A stretch of DNA of 64,000 nt from positions 63,080-127,079 of the forward strand of contig JBAKBP010004262.1 of assembly GCA_037953745.1 (NCBI GenBank). The letters run 5' to 3'. A program made the position numbers and the translations under genes. Under the pieces are notes generated by a model, which was not told the DNA's origin, searched no databases, and saw only the letters and a program-made list of their open reading frames with translations. This stretch comes from Lithodes maja. Lineage: Eukaryota > Arthropoda > Malacostraca > Decapoda > Lithodidae. Shown piece by piece: positions 20,606 through 33,424 of this stretch (positions are counted from its first letter, which is position 1; every line of letters starts with the position of its first letter).

Positions 20606-22401
20606 TGTTACGACTGGGGTTCAATTTAATATATCAGGGCTCTTATTCATTGGACTAGTAATGGCATAAATGTTACAACGGAAAGCGCTAGCTCCAACCT
20701 CTGAAGTATATTCCCAGTGAACAAAGAACACAAATACTCTACAGAGTTGTATATGCAATAATAGGCTATCAAACTCTCAATAAATGTGCGTCTACTCTAG
20801 GCTTAATGTTATGTGAAAACAGCCTATTCCTACCTATAACCGAAGGTGCTTGGTTATGGTATACAAAGTAAGGTGGTAAGAGAAGTTACAGCTTACGTTA
20901 CTTTAATCAATAAATGTCAGGCACTCCTGCATGAAAGAAAGTGCACTAAAGTCCTTCAACACTAACAAGGAATCTTCTTTAAATGTTAGATGCTGTAAAG
21001 ATGCTCGTATCGGAAATGGAACCCAAAAAGGCAGGCAGCGGAACAATGCTCGTGCAGGCTATGCACACAAAAAGGCAGAATATATAATGCCGTCGGAGCC
21101 AAGAATATCCTAAACACTACAACACTAATAATAATCGCCACGACAATGCAGTATTCCTATCAACAAAAAGAGCCTAAGTCGTTTGTGTCTCAATACATCA
21201 AACTAGGCTGCGAAATGCTTGTGTAATCATAAATGGGTATGCATAAAAAGAGTAATTAGGTTAATATACTTAATGTCTACTGTGACTGATAAAGTCTAGC
21301 TAGAGTCAATGATACGAGATACTGGTGCGCATGGCTTGCTGCATAGCCTAGTGCAAATCTCAAGTCTGTGCGTCAAATATTACGTTATAATGAAGGGTAG
21401 CTCTCTTGAGAAACCTTAATACCGAAGTATTAAGCGTTCTCCTGGCGTACCTCAAAGACAAACAATCGAGACTAGAACAGTGCAGAATGGTATAGGCAAA
21501 AAGCCCTCATTCGTGCATGCTCTACTCTCAATGGCACACAGACTAGAATTTACTCAATCAACTCCAGTTCTCAGGTATGTCGTGCCGCTTTTAACTGAAG
21601 CCAGCACTCATAGGAAACAATACCTATAATATCAGACTCCTAGTCTAGCATTATCTAATCCAGCAGAACACTAATAATTATAGGAAGCGGCAATATGAAA
21701 GCCAACCAATGCTTCGTGATCCACTTATCTTAACAACTAACATACATAGGCTATATCAGACCTTAACACACAATACAACTGGCCAGCATGAAGCTGATTT
21801 TGCAGAGTTAACCAGAGGGGGTAATGATATTTATAAAAGGTGGTGAAAGATATGGAAAATGAGAGCGATAGGCAGAGGAAAAGATTCTCAGGTACGGAGC
21901 GGGGATAGATAGCAAGGGACAAAAAGATGGGTGTGTTCTAGAAACCAGATCTGAGGGAGAGAGTGGCGAGGAACCAGTATATATACTCGCACTAGCTCGA
22001 GCCGCGTGGGAAACCAGCGGTTACAAGTCAACTAACCACTAACAGAGCTCGCAGCATGGTAAGGACCTCTCTCCACCAACCCCCGCGAGGCAGCCAGCCG
22101 TGACGTCATCGAGCGGGACAAAAAACACTGCGCGCCCCCTCTCACTCCGTTCTACTCTCTCTCTCTCTCCCAGATCCTATCATTACTAGTTAATGACAAA
22201 ACATATACTTTACAATTAAATATATAAAGCCTTGACATGGGCGAAAACAAAGAGCCTTTCTGGACTGCCCATGACACGAGCTTTCATATGAAATAAAGCA
22301 CACTCTAATACATAAACTGTAGCCCCATCCACTGCCCTGGCGATCCTAGTGAGTCACTGTAGGACAAGCCATGCGGTTCTAACGGAGTGCTCAACGTCAC
22401 A
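20606..22401 (-). repeat. element A right LTR (5' LTR in element sense)
   Basis: 1,796 bp, TGTTACGACT...CAACGTCACA, without the TTAA insertion of its partner. It should contain the element's promoter on the minus strand, but I could not place a convincing TATA box. Confidence 0.92.
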
Positions 22402-22405
22402 GGTC
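22402..22405. repeat. target-site duplication of element A, right (GGTC)
   Basis: It matches 13903-13906. Confidence 0.75.
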
Positions 22406-22674
22406 CTACTTGTCAAAGTTGCATTATTTAAATAAGGATAAACTTGTGTAAAAGAACCATCAGGCTGGTTCAAGTGGAGCCATCTTTTGGCATCGGTAGG
22501 TACCAGCTGTACGATAGGCAGTCCGATTTCAACATTCGAGTGAGAAACATCTATCGCTCGCTTCTCTATTGCTTCATTAATTATTTCTTTGTTGGCATCA
22601 ATTTATTCAATGGCATTTTAACGTATCATCAGACGGATTCTAAGGGGCGTGTATAGCTTGTTTGTCCCTCGTAG

Positions 22675-23615
22675 TGTGACTGCATAATTTGAGTTGTCCA
22701 TATAATATGTTTCTTCTCTTCCGTGTTTAGCTAGTCTTAGTAGAGCTGCACCATTGGCCTTGATAAGACAGCCAGTATACTTTAGTATTGGTGGAGGGGT
22801 AAGATAATTATTCCTCGCTGGTATAATAGCTATACCTAGGACTCTTTAAGCAATTTCTTATTATTCTTGCAGTGGCGTGTGTTAATCCCAGCCGATCATT
22901 AATTATTTCATATGCAGTGTTTTAGCTAAGGGTCCAGCCTATTGGAATGCATGGTTCGAAGTAGAGGGTGGAGGATATCATTAGACTTCAGGTACAGGGA
23001 GGATTGCTTTGGCCCAGGCAAACTGATAGTATGGACAAAATAGACTTTGGCGTTTTATATTTATGTTACAGAGCGCCGCAGTAAGCTGTGTTTGCCTACC
23101 TGGGTATTATTTCTCCACTTAGTTGAGTTAAAGTCGGCTTAAGATGCCTCAACGATTGTTAGGATAGTTAGGTGGGTGGTGGTTGATAGGTATTTGTTTG
23201 ATACTTGATTAATGTGTTTATGATTGATATTTGCTTCATTATTTTGGCATTTATTGTTGGCATGTGCTTACTGTATTTTTATTAATGTAATTTTAATCAG
23301 AGCTGTCTTTTGTTTGTACAGCTTAGAAAGGATCCTCCTCAGTATTGCCATTTCAGTACTGAGTTTTGATGATAGTTGTGGCTCAAGATATCTATCTTTT
23401 CACCACAACTAGGGGCTGCAGTTGTTTGCATTGTTTGTATAACGGAACCATTTGGGGAATTGTCTGCACCTTTGGTCTCCAGAGAGCCTGGAAGTTGCGA
23501 ATGAGCTCTGTTCTGTTGTGATAGGCTGTGTTACGAGTTGAGGCCACGGAGGTGGTGTGTATTCAATTGTCTGTGTTAGTCCAAGGACTAGAAACCTCTA
23601 CTGTCAGTCGTAACA
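22675..23615 (+). repeat. probable 5' LTR of element C
   Basis: The right end is GTCGTAACA, matching the LTR 3' ends of A and B in their own orientation, and a primer-binding-like sequence follows directly. The left end is inferred from a TGTGAC string at 22675 that matches the other end of A's LTR. There is no second LTR in the window to confirm it. Confidence 0.5.
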
Positions 23616-23616
23616 G

Positions 23617-23633
23617 TGGTGACCTCGCCAGGA
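23617..23633 (+). promoter_or_regulatory. primer-binding-site-like sequence of element C
   Basis: TGGTGACCTCGCCAGGA starts one base after the LTR end TAACA. The spacing and TGG start fit a tRNA-primed LTR element. Confidence 0.55.
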
Positions 23634-23765
23634 TTTTTTCTAAGCTGAATAATATGTGTTTATTTATATCAACCACCCATTTTTGTTTTTCCCCTGTGAT
23701 ATTTTTTTCTTGTGTGATTTTCGAGGATTGCCCACACAGTCCTTTGTTTATTTTGTATTATTTAA

Positions 23766-25430
23766 TTGACTTATTACCTAACCCTGGCGAGTACGGTTCC
23801 TTTGCATCTCCTGACCGAGTCAGACGCTAGGGCATTCCTCCTCACCCAGCCTGATTGGTCGAAGATTACTCGCCGTGGACCGGATGAACTATGGCTGGTG
23901 GCAGCTCTTTTAACTGGTCAAAGCTGCACTGAGCTCCGAAAAGAGGAGTGTGATTGAATGGGTGATGTCCCTAGGGGTGGGGGAAAGGTCATCGCCACCC
24001 GTGAGTGTGACAAAAGTAGCAGGCATCATAACTCCCCCTAGCAGTATGAGCCATTTATCAGAAGACTCGTCTGGTTTGGGGACCCCTGGTTTTCCTGCTG
24101 CCGTTGTCATGCTCGCAGGACGGTTCTCCATTCAAGTTACCCATGTCCTTACTCACTCGACTCCAGTAACAACACCAGTGACAAGTTATCATTCCCCCCT
24201 CCGCTTTTTGCCCGGAAGTGCCCACCATCCTGGTTTTACCCCGGCTCGCCCCCCCCTCCCGGATATTACGCCCGACGGCACCTTCTACCCCCCCTGCTGT
24301 CGTTAATCTCAAACTGTCTGTGCGACTGCAGGAGATGGAGTTGGAGAGAGAGAGAATAAGGCATCAGGCCGAAGAGAAAGAGAAGAAAGTGAGAGAGAAA
24401 GAAAAGCATGGTAGAGAGAAAGACAGCATGAAAGAGAGACCTGGCATTTTCAGAGAGAGGTAGCAGGTGCACGGGGTGGTAATGGTCGGGTTGAGTTGGT
24501 GGAGACACGTCTGGTCCACAGTCTCAAGCTCGTGCCCGCTTTTGACGAAACAAAGGTATCGGAGTGGTTCCTTTGTTTCGAAAAGAAGGCACACGAGTTT
24601 GAGTGAGAACATGGGCGGTGGGTCACCATAGCAGCCAGTGTATTAAAGGGCAAGGGCCTAGAGGTGCACAACAGACTCGTGGCAGAGGAACTGGCAGACT
24701 ATGAGCTTTTTTAAATATGTCTGCTAAAGGCGTACAAGTTAAGGCCCGAGGCCTACCGTCTTTTGTTTAGAAATGTTCGTAAAAGACCTCATGACATTCA
24801 TGTCAAGTTTGAGAAGTACCTGAGAGACGCCCTAGATCGCTGGTTGCTGAGTGAAAACATTACCAACTATGCGGAATTCCGGGAACTGCTCCTCCTTGAA
24901 CACTTCTGCAATGGGGTGGATAAAGAAATTTGTGCAAAAATCGGAGAGAAGCGAATTAAGCGGACTTGGGAGGCAGCAGTGTGGCCGGATGATAGGATGT
25001 TGGCCTTGAACAGTACTGGGGGCAGGGGCTCAGATACATCAGGTAGTGCGCATCGGCAGCACACAGTTGGTGTTGTGCCCGCCAGTACACCATCTGCTCC
25101 CAGGCCAGGTGGGGAGAGGATGGGCACGGATAATTCAAATTCTAGTACGTCTAGTACATTTGATTCACGCCAAGTGGTATGCTACTTTTGTCGGCAGAAG
25201 GAGCACATAATGCCTAATTGCCCAAAGTGGAAGCAGTCGGTGAGCAAACCCTTTTCATTGTTGGTGGGCGTCCCAGCTGATGGGGGATTCGGGCTATGGG
25301 GGGAGTTGCAGGACGTTGTCTGTGGTAAGTCTGGGAAGGAGTCCAGTAAGGGGACCTTCCCAGGCCAGACGACTGTGAGCCCAGTCAGGGACTCCCCCTG
25401 GTATCGCTGGTAGTAGTTCGGAGGACCCGC
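23766..25430 (+). pseudogene. element C gag, decayed (related to A and B gag)
   Basis: Frame-hopping translation parallels A and B Gag: SDARAFLLTQPDWSKITRRG (N-terminal block), a charged helix rich in E, R and K (about 24330-24460), LVHSLKLVPAFDETKVSEWFL, LKGKGLEVHNRL, then the open frame 24763-25413 with YLRDALDRWLL and FRELLLLEHFC, and a CCHC knuckle CYFCRQKEHIMPNC. Stops near 24606 and 24713 and several shifts break it. After the knuckle the sequence soon becomes unrecognisable and a LINE begins, so protease and pol are missing. It belongs to the same Gypsy group but is clearly older. Confidence 0.75.
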
Positions 25431-25739
25431 AGGTTTGGGAGCGTGCCTTTTTGCATGACGGCCCAATAGTATAGGGGTCCGAACCTGGTGGTAGCGCTCC
25501 AGGAGGCTGCGCTGTCATTGGGCGAAAAATACCAGGCCAGTCGTAGTGCCGTGTACGCGCACAGGGTGCGTCCCTGCGCTTGGTTCTGGTGGGGTGTACC
25601 GAGGCCACTGGATCCTACCCCCTTGTAACCTTTTGGGGGAAGGTACTGGGAATGGTCCCGGGGTAGACTGGAACCGGAGTTCTGGGGTGGGTGGGGGGGG
25701 GGGGGTGATGCCCATTTGCCAGCCAAAATACCCAATTAT

Positions 25740-26480
25740 GACAAAACAACCTAAAAAGAAACAACGTAAGTCCGATGAATCAAAACCGCACAGGAAAAGG
25801 ACAAATGCCCCCCACAATCTAAGACTTGCTAGTGTGAATGTTGGTAGTTTGAATATGCGTGCAAATGAAGTGGCTGAGATGTGTGAGAGGAGGCGAGTGG
25901 ACGTCTGCTGTGCCCAGGAAACACTCTGGAAGAGGCATGGGGTACAGTGGATTATCTGAAGAAAGAAAAGATATACGATCTACTGGATGGGGGTGGAGAC
26001 CGATAAAGCGAAAGGAGGAGTGGGTGTTCTGGTGGCTGAAGAGCTGGCGGAAAGTGTGCTTCAGATTACGAGAGTTAGTGAAAGGCTGATTGTTTTGAAG
26101 TTGAAAGTTGGTGAAAGAATTCTGAATGTGATATCTGCATATGCCCCACAGGCTGGTCTACAGAAAGAGATAAAAAGAGGACTTCTGGAATGACACCTTC
26201 AGTGTCATTTCAGGCCTCTCGGAGAATGAAAAAAACAATCCTGGGAGGGGACCTGAATGGTCACGTGGGAGCATCTGCAGATGGATACGAGGGGGTACAT
26301 GGAGGAAATGGTTACGGAAGGAGGAATCTGGAAGGCGAATATATACTGGAGTCCTGCGTTGCACTTAACATGGTTGTGTGTAACACGAAGTCAAGAAAAG
26401 ACAGAGCCCTCTGATCACATATATCTCTGGGGTCTCCACTAGCCAGATAGATTACTTCTTGGTTAACAGGAAAGACTGGA
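25740..26480 (+). pseudogene. LINE E endonuclease region
   Basis: Blocks of an AP-like endonuclease: LRLASVNVGSLNMRANEV (first strand), VCCAQETLWKR (catalytic Glu), VISAYAPQAG, ILGGDLNGHVGA (D-x-N), then SDHIYLWGLH as a remnant of the final S-D-H block. Stops near 25957 and 26191 and shifts break the frame. The enzyme would nick target DNA in a live copy. Confidence 0.75.
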
Positions 26481-26542
26481 AACTAGTTTGAGATGTATAG
26501 GTCATCCCGAGCGAAGAATGTATCCCCCAGCATAAGCTACTT

Positions 26543-28833
26543 GTGTGCGACATGAGCTTATACACAGATCCTAAGCGTAAGAAGGTATACATACCCAAAA
26601 GGAAAGTGTGGCTGCTGAAGAACAAGGAAGTTAGGGATAGGCTTCATAGTGAACTGGAGGAAATTAATAGAAATAAGGAAGCTAGGCCTAACGATGTAAA
26701 TAGTCAATGGAACTTTTTTAAGCATAGCCTTATCGCTGCCACTGACAAAGTCTGTGGGAAAACAAAGGGTCACCCCAGGAATAAAACCTCCTGGTGGTGG
26801 AACGGTAGAACATGCTATGAAAGAAAAAAAGGAGATGCTTCAAAGCATGTAAGAAGGGAGGCAGCAAGGAGGAATACCAGGCTGCCAAAAGAGTTATTTA
26901 CAATGCTAAAAAAGGCATTAAGGACCTGGTCCTCGAACAAGTGTGTAACACTGACAATCCCAATGGGATCTTCAACCTAGCTAGGCGAGTTAAAAATGAC
27001 AGTAGGGATATTATAGGTGAACAGTGTGTTAGAAACGATTATGGGAAGATTGTGTATGCAGAACATGAAATCAGAGAAGCATGGAAGGCACACTATGAAC
27101 GATTGCTAAATGTAGAGTTTGAATGGGATAAGGAACAGCATAGTATCGAAAGAACAATATCTGGACCCCCTCCTTTGATAGCACCAGCTGTAGTGAGCGA
27201 CGCAATCAATAAAATTAAGAACGGCAAAGCTCCAGGGTGCTCTGACATTGTTGCTGAGATGATAAAAGCCTCAGGGGAGACTGGTGTCAACTTAGTCACT
27301 GAGTTGATAAACACCATTATTAAAGATGAGAAAATCCCAGAGGATTGACTCAAAAGTGTAATAGTAAATATATACAAAGGAAAAGGAGATGCGCTAGATA
27401 GAGGAAATTATAAGGGCCTGAAAATGCTTGACCAAATCATGAAGGTCTGTGAGAGAGTCTTTGAGAGTTTGATCAGGCAAAGCATCTCCATTGATGATAT
27501 GCAGTTTGGTTTTATGCCAGGACGGGACCGATGCTATCCTCATACTCAGGCAGATACAGGAAAGATACTTACTAAAAGGCAGGGATCTTTACTTTGTGTT
27601 TGTAGACCTGGAGAAGACCTTTGACAGGGTTCCTAGAGATGTTGTGCAGTGGGCTATAAGGAAACTTGGTGTGGAAGAGTGGCTGGTGCGTGTGATAATG
27701 AAGATGTATGAGAATTCGCGAAGTGCGGTGAGGGTGAAGGGTGTACTGAGTGATGAGTTCGCAGTCCGTGTTGGAGTCCATCAGGGTTCAGTGTTAAGCC
27801 CCCTCCTCTATATTATGGTCTTGGAGGCACTGTCTAGAGATTTTAGAGGTGGACTCCCGTTGGAACTGTTTTATGCAGACGATTTAGTCCTAATAGCTGA
27901 CAGTATGCAAGATGCTGAGGCCAAATTCAGAGAATGGAGAGAGGGCATGGCGAGCAAGGGTTTATGAGACAATATTAACAACACCAAGGTTATACATTGT
28001 AGATTGAGAGCAGGCAATGTGGAAAAGAGTGGTGCATACCCATGTGCAGTGTGTGGCAAGGGTGTGGGCGTTAACGCGATTCAATGTAGCATCTGTCGAA
28101 GCTGGATGCACCATGGGAATAAGCGCTGTAGTAGAATAAAGGGACCCCTGTCGAAGGATAAGTCAGAAATCAAGAAATTTGAGTGCGTAGTGTGCAAAGG
28201 CGAGCTTGTGTTAAGTGATGATCCTGTGGCTGTGAATTTTGGAAATGAGTCATTGGAGCTGGTGAACAAGTTTTGTTACCTAGGAGATACCATCTCTGCC
28301 GGTGGTGGGGCCGAGGCTGCCACTGTTGCTAGAATTATATTTGGCTGGGGGAAGTTCAGAGAACTGCTGCCAATCCTGACCATGAAAAGAATGCCTCTCC
28401 CCCTGAAGGGAAAGGTGTATATGCCTCATGTGTTAAAAGTGCAATGACGTATGCCTCAGAAACATGGGCTGTTAAAGTAGAGGATGTCAACAGAATGGAA
28501 CGTAATGAGATGAGAATGGTGAGATGGATGTGTGGGGCCAGGCTACAGGATAGAATAACAAATGTTGAGCTGAGGAGACGTTTAGGTATAAAGAGTATTA
28601 GCGAGGTGATGCGTACAAGTAGACTGGGATGGTATGGACATGTGGATAGAATGGATGAACAAAATTGGGTGAAAAAATGCAGGTCTGTGATTGTGGAGGG
28701 AGCTGCATCAAGGGGTGGACCGAGGAAGACCTGGGATCGGACTATACGTGCCGATTTCAAATCCAAGAACTTGACAAGTGAAGCAGCCCTTACCAGGGTT
28801 GCCTGGAACGCCACCATTAAGACAAGAGACTGA
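26543..28833 (+). pseudogene. LINE E reverse transcriptase, PHD-like finger and C-terminus
   Basis: The linker 26543-26980 leads to INKIKNGKAPGCSDIVAEM, then QFGFMPGR, FVDLEKTFDRVPRDVV (motif A), VGVHQGSVLSPLLYIMVLEAL and LFYADDLVLIADS (YADD active site, in frame 27491-27967). Next, 28004-28447 carries a cysteine-rich finger (YPCAVCGKG, CSICRSWMHH, CVVCKG) typical of a PHD/RING fold. A conserved tail follows (MTYASETWAVK, RTSRLGWYGHVDRM, GPRKTWDR), stopping at 28833. Many shifts and stops. Confidence 0.82.
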
Positions 28834-28860
28834 AACTACACGTACAGTATGTGTGGAACA

Positions 28861-29231
28861 CTCAGTCTTAAAATGTTATGTATGTATGAATGTATGCATC
28901 CACTGCTCCTTCGACTGTGCCTGTACAGCCCAAGAATCGGCAAGCTTGGGGGTCCACTGCACATCGACAGGAGAGTCGCGCTCACCTACAATGGCTACAA
29001 TGGTTGAAATAGGGGAGCTATCCCCCCGCCAAAGGCGGCTTTCTAGGGCCTTTCCTAGCTGATGCTGAGAGGATTGGGATCTAGTCATGTGGTGATGGGC
29101 TGGTCTATCAGAGTGAGAACTGAGCGATCTCTGCCATACCCATAGCTTACTCTGACTGTTCCTTTTACTTATATATTTTCTAGATCTCAAGTGACGACGT
29201 CTCTTCCGTGGATTGACCTCCCAATCTACCA
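28861..29231. other. no gene; sequence upstream of the (CAA)n repeat
   Basis: A TGTATGAATGTATG run at the left may be the tail of LINE E. The rest may be the 5' extension of the (CAA)n element, but copy 1 does not share it, so I cannot place the border. Confidence 0.4.
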
Positions 29232-29502
29232 AGATTGGAAGCCAAAGCGTCACATTTTTCCTTTGCCCCTCAACTTTCTCTTCATAATTGCTGAGTGGCA
29301 CAGGGCCCTGGGTGAGGCTTTGGTATCCCGGGCGTTTCCGCACCCTCCTCAGCTCTCCGCCATGGAGTGGCTTCGGTCACCCAGGCTTTATTGTGGTCGG
29401 CAGGGAGGGTTCTGTGAGGGCGCTCGGTTATGGCCTTGGCCTTGCTCGGGGCCTTGGGGCTGTTCGGCCAGGCAGCTTGAGGAACAACAACAACAACAAT
29501 GG
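29232..29502 (+). repeat. 270-bp GC-rich repeat with (CAA)n tail, copy 2
   Basis: Near-identical to 3738-4008, with only scattered substitutions and the same CAACAACAACAA end. Upstream sequence differs between the copies, consistent with 5' truncation at the same spot or with a defined short element. Confidence 0.75.
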
Positions 29503-29625
29503 CTATACTCTATGCGCACACTGCCTGTGCAGAGCCAGTGTCATCTATATTCCCAGAAACATGGTTTAATGACAAAAAGCACGCATCAGAGCTAGGAGAA
29601 AACACAGTCGGGGACGATAATATGG

Positions 29626-30023
29626 TTAGTAATCTTTGCCCCATTCATTGTTCTTTCCTCTCGCTAAAACATTACGCTTTTCATAATGCAGTTGGGTCTG
29701 AGTACATGATTAGATTGATATCCAGAATTCGAAAATGGATATTAATCGTGATCGTATACTCAACCTTTAACTGTGTTGGTGGTGTAATGGTTTAGATGCT
29801 TATGTTCTGGGTGTGGTGTCCCGACTTCGAATCCCGGGAGGACCATATGCTTGCATTAGTTTATTCAAGTACATTGGGGTTTGTAATTGATGATTAATGT
29901 TAAGAACGGGGTGTTACTTATTTCTATAGGTTCAGGCACTAACTAAAGGCGAGGCCGGTCATTAGTGATCTTAGCCCCATTCAATGTTCTTTCCTCTCAC
30001 TAAAACATTACGCTTTCCATAAT
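29626..30023 (+). repeat. tRNA-related SINE family 2, diverged copy with 62-bp direct repeats
   Basis: The tRNA-like part (about 29775-29847) has TGGTGTAATGGTTTAGATGC as A-box and ACTTCGAATCC as B-box. Its leader parallels the 3.0-kb copies (GCAGTTGG, CCAGAATTCGAAAA, CCTTTAACTGTG). The string from TTAGTAATCTT to CATAAT (29626-29687) recurs at 29962-30023, so the copy is embedded in a direct repeat. This is probably the start of a second tandem unit and not a target duplication. Confidence 0.62.
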
Positions 30024-32570
30024 TCATAAAACAAAGACACATTATAATAATGATGTCTGCTGTAAATCGATTAACAAAGCAAAGAAATACAGACTTATAA
30101 AACAAGGTAAACACTAAAACAGACAGCTGCAAACAAAAAATAAATAAAATCCTAGGTAAATTATAAAATACTGCAGAACAAAATTAAGTCTTAATTCATA
30201 GGATAAAATAAATAGACACAAAAGTCCACTTAGGTTAAACCCGTGGTGCGAAAATAAATAATATCCAAATTTATAATAACAAAAAAACATTAAAACCTTC
30301 TAAGCTTGATAAAAAACAAACTAAAAACTAAAAACAAAACAAAACACATAGTTAAAACCTGATGTAAAATAGATGGATAAACATCTTATCTATAGGAACG
30401 TGATATATATCAATATTAAACACAGCAAGCCCCATCCCGTTGTGTGTAACATAATACCTTCCTATTCTAAAAAAAAATCATTGCGCAAATAAAATCACAT
30501 AGAAAATTCGAATAAAATTGTAATGAATCTTTTAAACCGGGAGCTACCCGTTTCTAAAATAATGCATTTCCTATGGCCAATCCTAAAATATAGAATAAAA
30601 TAATGCATTTCCTATGGCCAATCCTAAAATATAGAATAAAATCACACACTCGTCGAAGCAAAAACCAGTTTCAACCTAGTGTACAATCAATTCCAAAATA
30701 AACCCCACAAAAAAAAACCCAATACTCAGGATTTACAATAGCCTGCACACCAACATTAATGGCAGACAAAAACCATCTAAGCAAATAATATACCACACAT
30801 GGGCAACTAATTCCCCCCCCCCCCCCCCCAAAAAAAAAAAAAAATATGCATAGTTATATTAATACCCTAAATACAGATATTAATAAACAAACTCCTACAT
30901 TTTATTTGTTCATAGCATCACACACAGAAAATTCCACACAACATAAACAATTTAAAAAAAAACACATTTTCAAAGATGAAGTTGCAATAGGGTATACTAA
31001 TATTTGTTTTCTCCTCTATGGCCGTTCTCCAACGAAAGACCACGAAAACAAAAAATCAATATAGGCCTACTCGGGAAAAATGTGTTCAGTTTCCCAATAC
31101 TCTCACCAAGATAACAAAAATTATTCTCCAAGATCACTTCTTTTCATCGAAATAAGCCAAACATCTCGTATTCCACAAAATATGCCCTCATTCCAGACAT
31201 TAAAATTATATATTAAATGAATTAACTCACGTTCTCTAAAAAAAATAATCCCCAAATATTTCGTTTCAGTGAAACAACCGTAACAGAAAAATCAAACTTC
31301 TATATTATCTGAACTATAGCCAATGGTTCATGCAGATATACTAAATAATAGAGTGTTTAAACTCTCAGTTGGCAATGAAAATGAAAATAATAATGAACAA
31401 TCCCAAGAAATGAAAAATCTTAATTTTTTTTATAGATGAAACTATTCGGTAATTAAACGTATGAATTCAACTCGAGAACAATTTGGTTAAATTTTTCGAA
31501 TAAAGATTACTTAACTGGACCCAATTGTACAGTAAGCTAACTCGTTATAACAAAAATGGAAAACACTTGACTAAAATATCCCTTGATCCAAACAAAAAAT
31601 AACTTGAAAATAAACGTGAGGGGGAAAAATTGTCAACTTAAGATTCTCAGAACAAAAAAAAACATTGCCACAATATTAGCGAACGAAATTTCACCGAAAT
31701 GTGCAGCCCTTGACTGTAGCCAATAGGCAGACACGCATACACTTAAATGGGTAAAACAAAAACAAATGTAAGGAATATTAACTTAAGCTCCCCGAGAAAT
31801 CGTCAGAACAACTGAACGAAAACAAATTATAAGATTGATTCAAAAATAGAACTTCATGAAATGTCAATCAATCAAACTTCCAAAGATCAATTCAAAATGA
31901 AACTCGAAAACAAATTCTTATACGAGTGAATTTCGGCTAAGTCCACAAGACAGAAAGATGTTAATACAACCCAAGAATTAATCTTTACAAAACTCGCACT
32001 TCTGAGGCGGTATAAGAACCGTAGAACAAGTTTTCAATCTCCCACAAAAGACTGCAAAATGAAAATATCCCAATGATGAAATAGAAGTATAACCATTTCC
32101 AGCGTGTGAAAGGAAAGATTGAAATAAATTAAGATTGAAATTCGAAACTAGTCAGAAATCAAACTGAGGTTAAGAAAAACAAAATTACACTGTACGTACA
32201 ATAAAGATGTTGAAATGATGCACTTGAAAGAAAAACAAGAAATATTACAAATACCTTCGCTGCTGTGAGCGAGAAGAAATACAGAGGTCGATACAGCCAA
32301 AAATTGGAGGCCGCCCGAACGCACTCGTAAATTTATTGTAATTAAAATAATTAATAAGAAATTAACACTAAATTCACTTTAAAACAACAGAATGCTCCCA
32401 AATGACAATTAAACCCAAATCACATAGTTCAACTTGGTGGGTGAAAGAAATTTTAGAAAAAAAATGATTACTGACTTGGAAAATTAATTCCCTAAAGTCC
32501 TAAAACAATTTTATCACTTAGGAATAAACATTTAATAATTTCATCCGGGAATTACTGCATATCGCACACA
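30024..32570. other. A-rich gene-free stretch
   Basis: About 2.5 kb, strongly A-rich on the plus strand, with many stops in all frames and no domain. It contains a two-copy tandem duplication of about 42 bp (about 30555-30640, AATGCATTTCCTATGGCC in each) and a C17-A15 homopolymer junction (30813-30844). I see no transposon signature. Confidence 0.6.
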
Positions 32571-33424
32571 CTTATACACATTGCAAGGGTGATAGAGAGA
32601 CTGACTGAGTAAGCCTGGCCACCCTATCCCTTGACGGGTCAGGGGGTCGCGGTATGACATGATGTTGCCACCAGCATCTCAGATCCATATGAGAATACAG
32701 ATATGAAATGATATGATGAGAAAATGGAGTTTTGACTGAACGACATGATAAAGTGACCGCCATGTCACTGAAGATTTGACATGTGTTAGAAAACACGCAA
32801 TATCCAGGAAAGCTGATCTTATGAGTCATATTTAGCAAATTGAATTTCTCTTGCTAGACATGCGGAAAAATAAATGACCGTGAAACAAATTATAGATGTT
32901 TGATATTCACTGTACATACCTTTAAATACACTTTGATGAGTGTTGAATGATAGACTATTTCCTACAGCATTCACAGCTAGGAGTGAGTGTGGTTGAGTCA
33001 GGTCAGGGATGAGTAGGCAGCCACTGCTGAGTCCGCTCTGCTGACGAAGTCTCTCTCCCACCCAGACGTCACACTCAGGTTACGTCACCGCTTGTAGTCG
33101 TCACTGTCCACTCAGGAACTGGTAGATAATGGTAGAAACTCGGTGTGTTGAAGTGACAAATTGAACAGGAACTTCAGGAAACAGTAGATAAATTGGACAA
33201 AACTGGATAAAACTGTAGAATGTAGACTGGATAATTGTAGAATGGTTGAGTGTAGACTGGAATTCTTCAAAGGATTCGCCTCAGTTAGCAAATTAATTAA
33301 TGAAGACCACCGCAAGCACACCATATGTTACAAATGACTTTTGACAGTCACTGTAAGTAACACCTTAAAATTATATGAGAGATGTAAATAATGATTGCAT
33401 TTTAAATAGTACAATCGTGAGATG
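32571..33424. other. no gene recognised
   Basis: Short minus-strand frames without domains. The stretch may include untranslated parts or an LTR of the neighbouring BEL/Pao remnant, but no LTR ends can be shown. Confidence 0.4.

Larger units (their letters stand above)
13907..22401 (-). mobile_element. LTR retrotransposon A: non-autonomous Gypsy (Gmr1-like) element
   Basis: It has two LTRs (13907-16331 and 20606-22401), a primer-binding-site-like sequence, a polypurine tract, one long frame (16809-20384) and matching 4-bp flanks. After removing a nested TTAA element the LTRs are about 1.79 kb each and look nearly identical, so insertion was recent. The internal part is about 4.27 kb against about 5.8 kb in element B, and the difference matches three deletions in pol. 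The protein order is gag, protease, integrase remnant, RNase H. It probably moved using RT and integrase from a related autonomous copy. Confidence 0.85.
25650..28860 (+). mobile_element. decayed non-LTR retrotransposon with post-RT zinc finger (LINE E)
   Basis: Endonuclease, reverse transcriptase and a long C-terminal part lie in order on the plus strand, spread over at least seven frame segments. Fragments of the same family lie on the minus strand at 56640-57366 and 62118-62466. The clade is uncertain: the RT/finger arrangement resembles a LINE type seen in many marine invertebrates, but I do not assign a name. Confidence 0.78.

Noticed and set aside
29775..29847. tRNA gene on the plus strand
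   Set aside because: Poor cloverleaf, and its leader is shared with the 3.0-kb SINE units.
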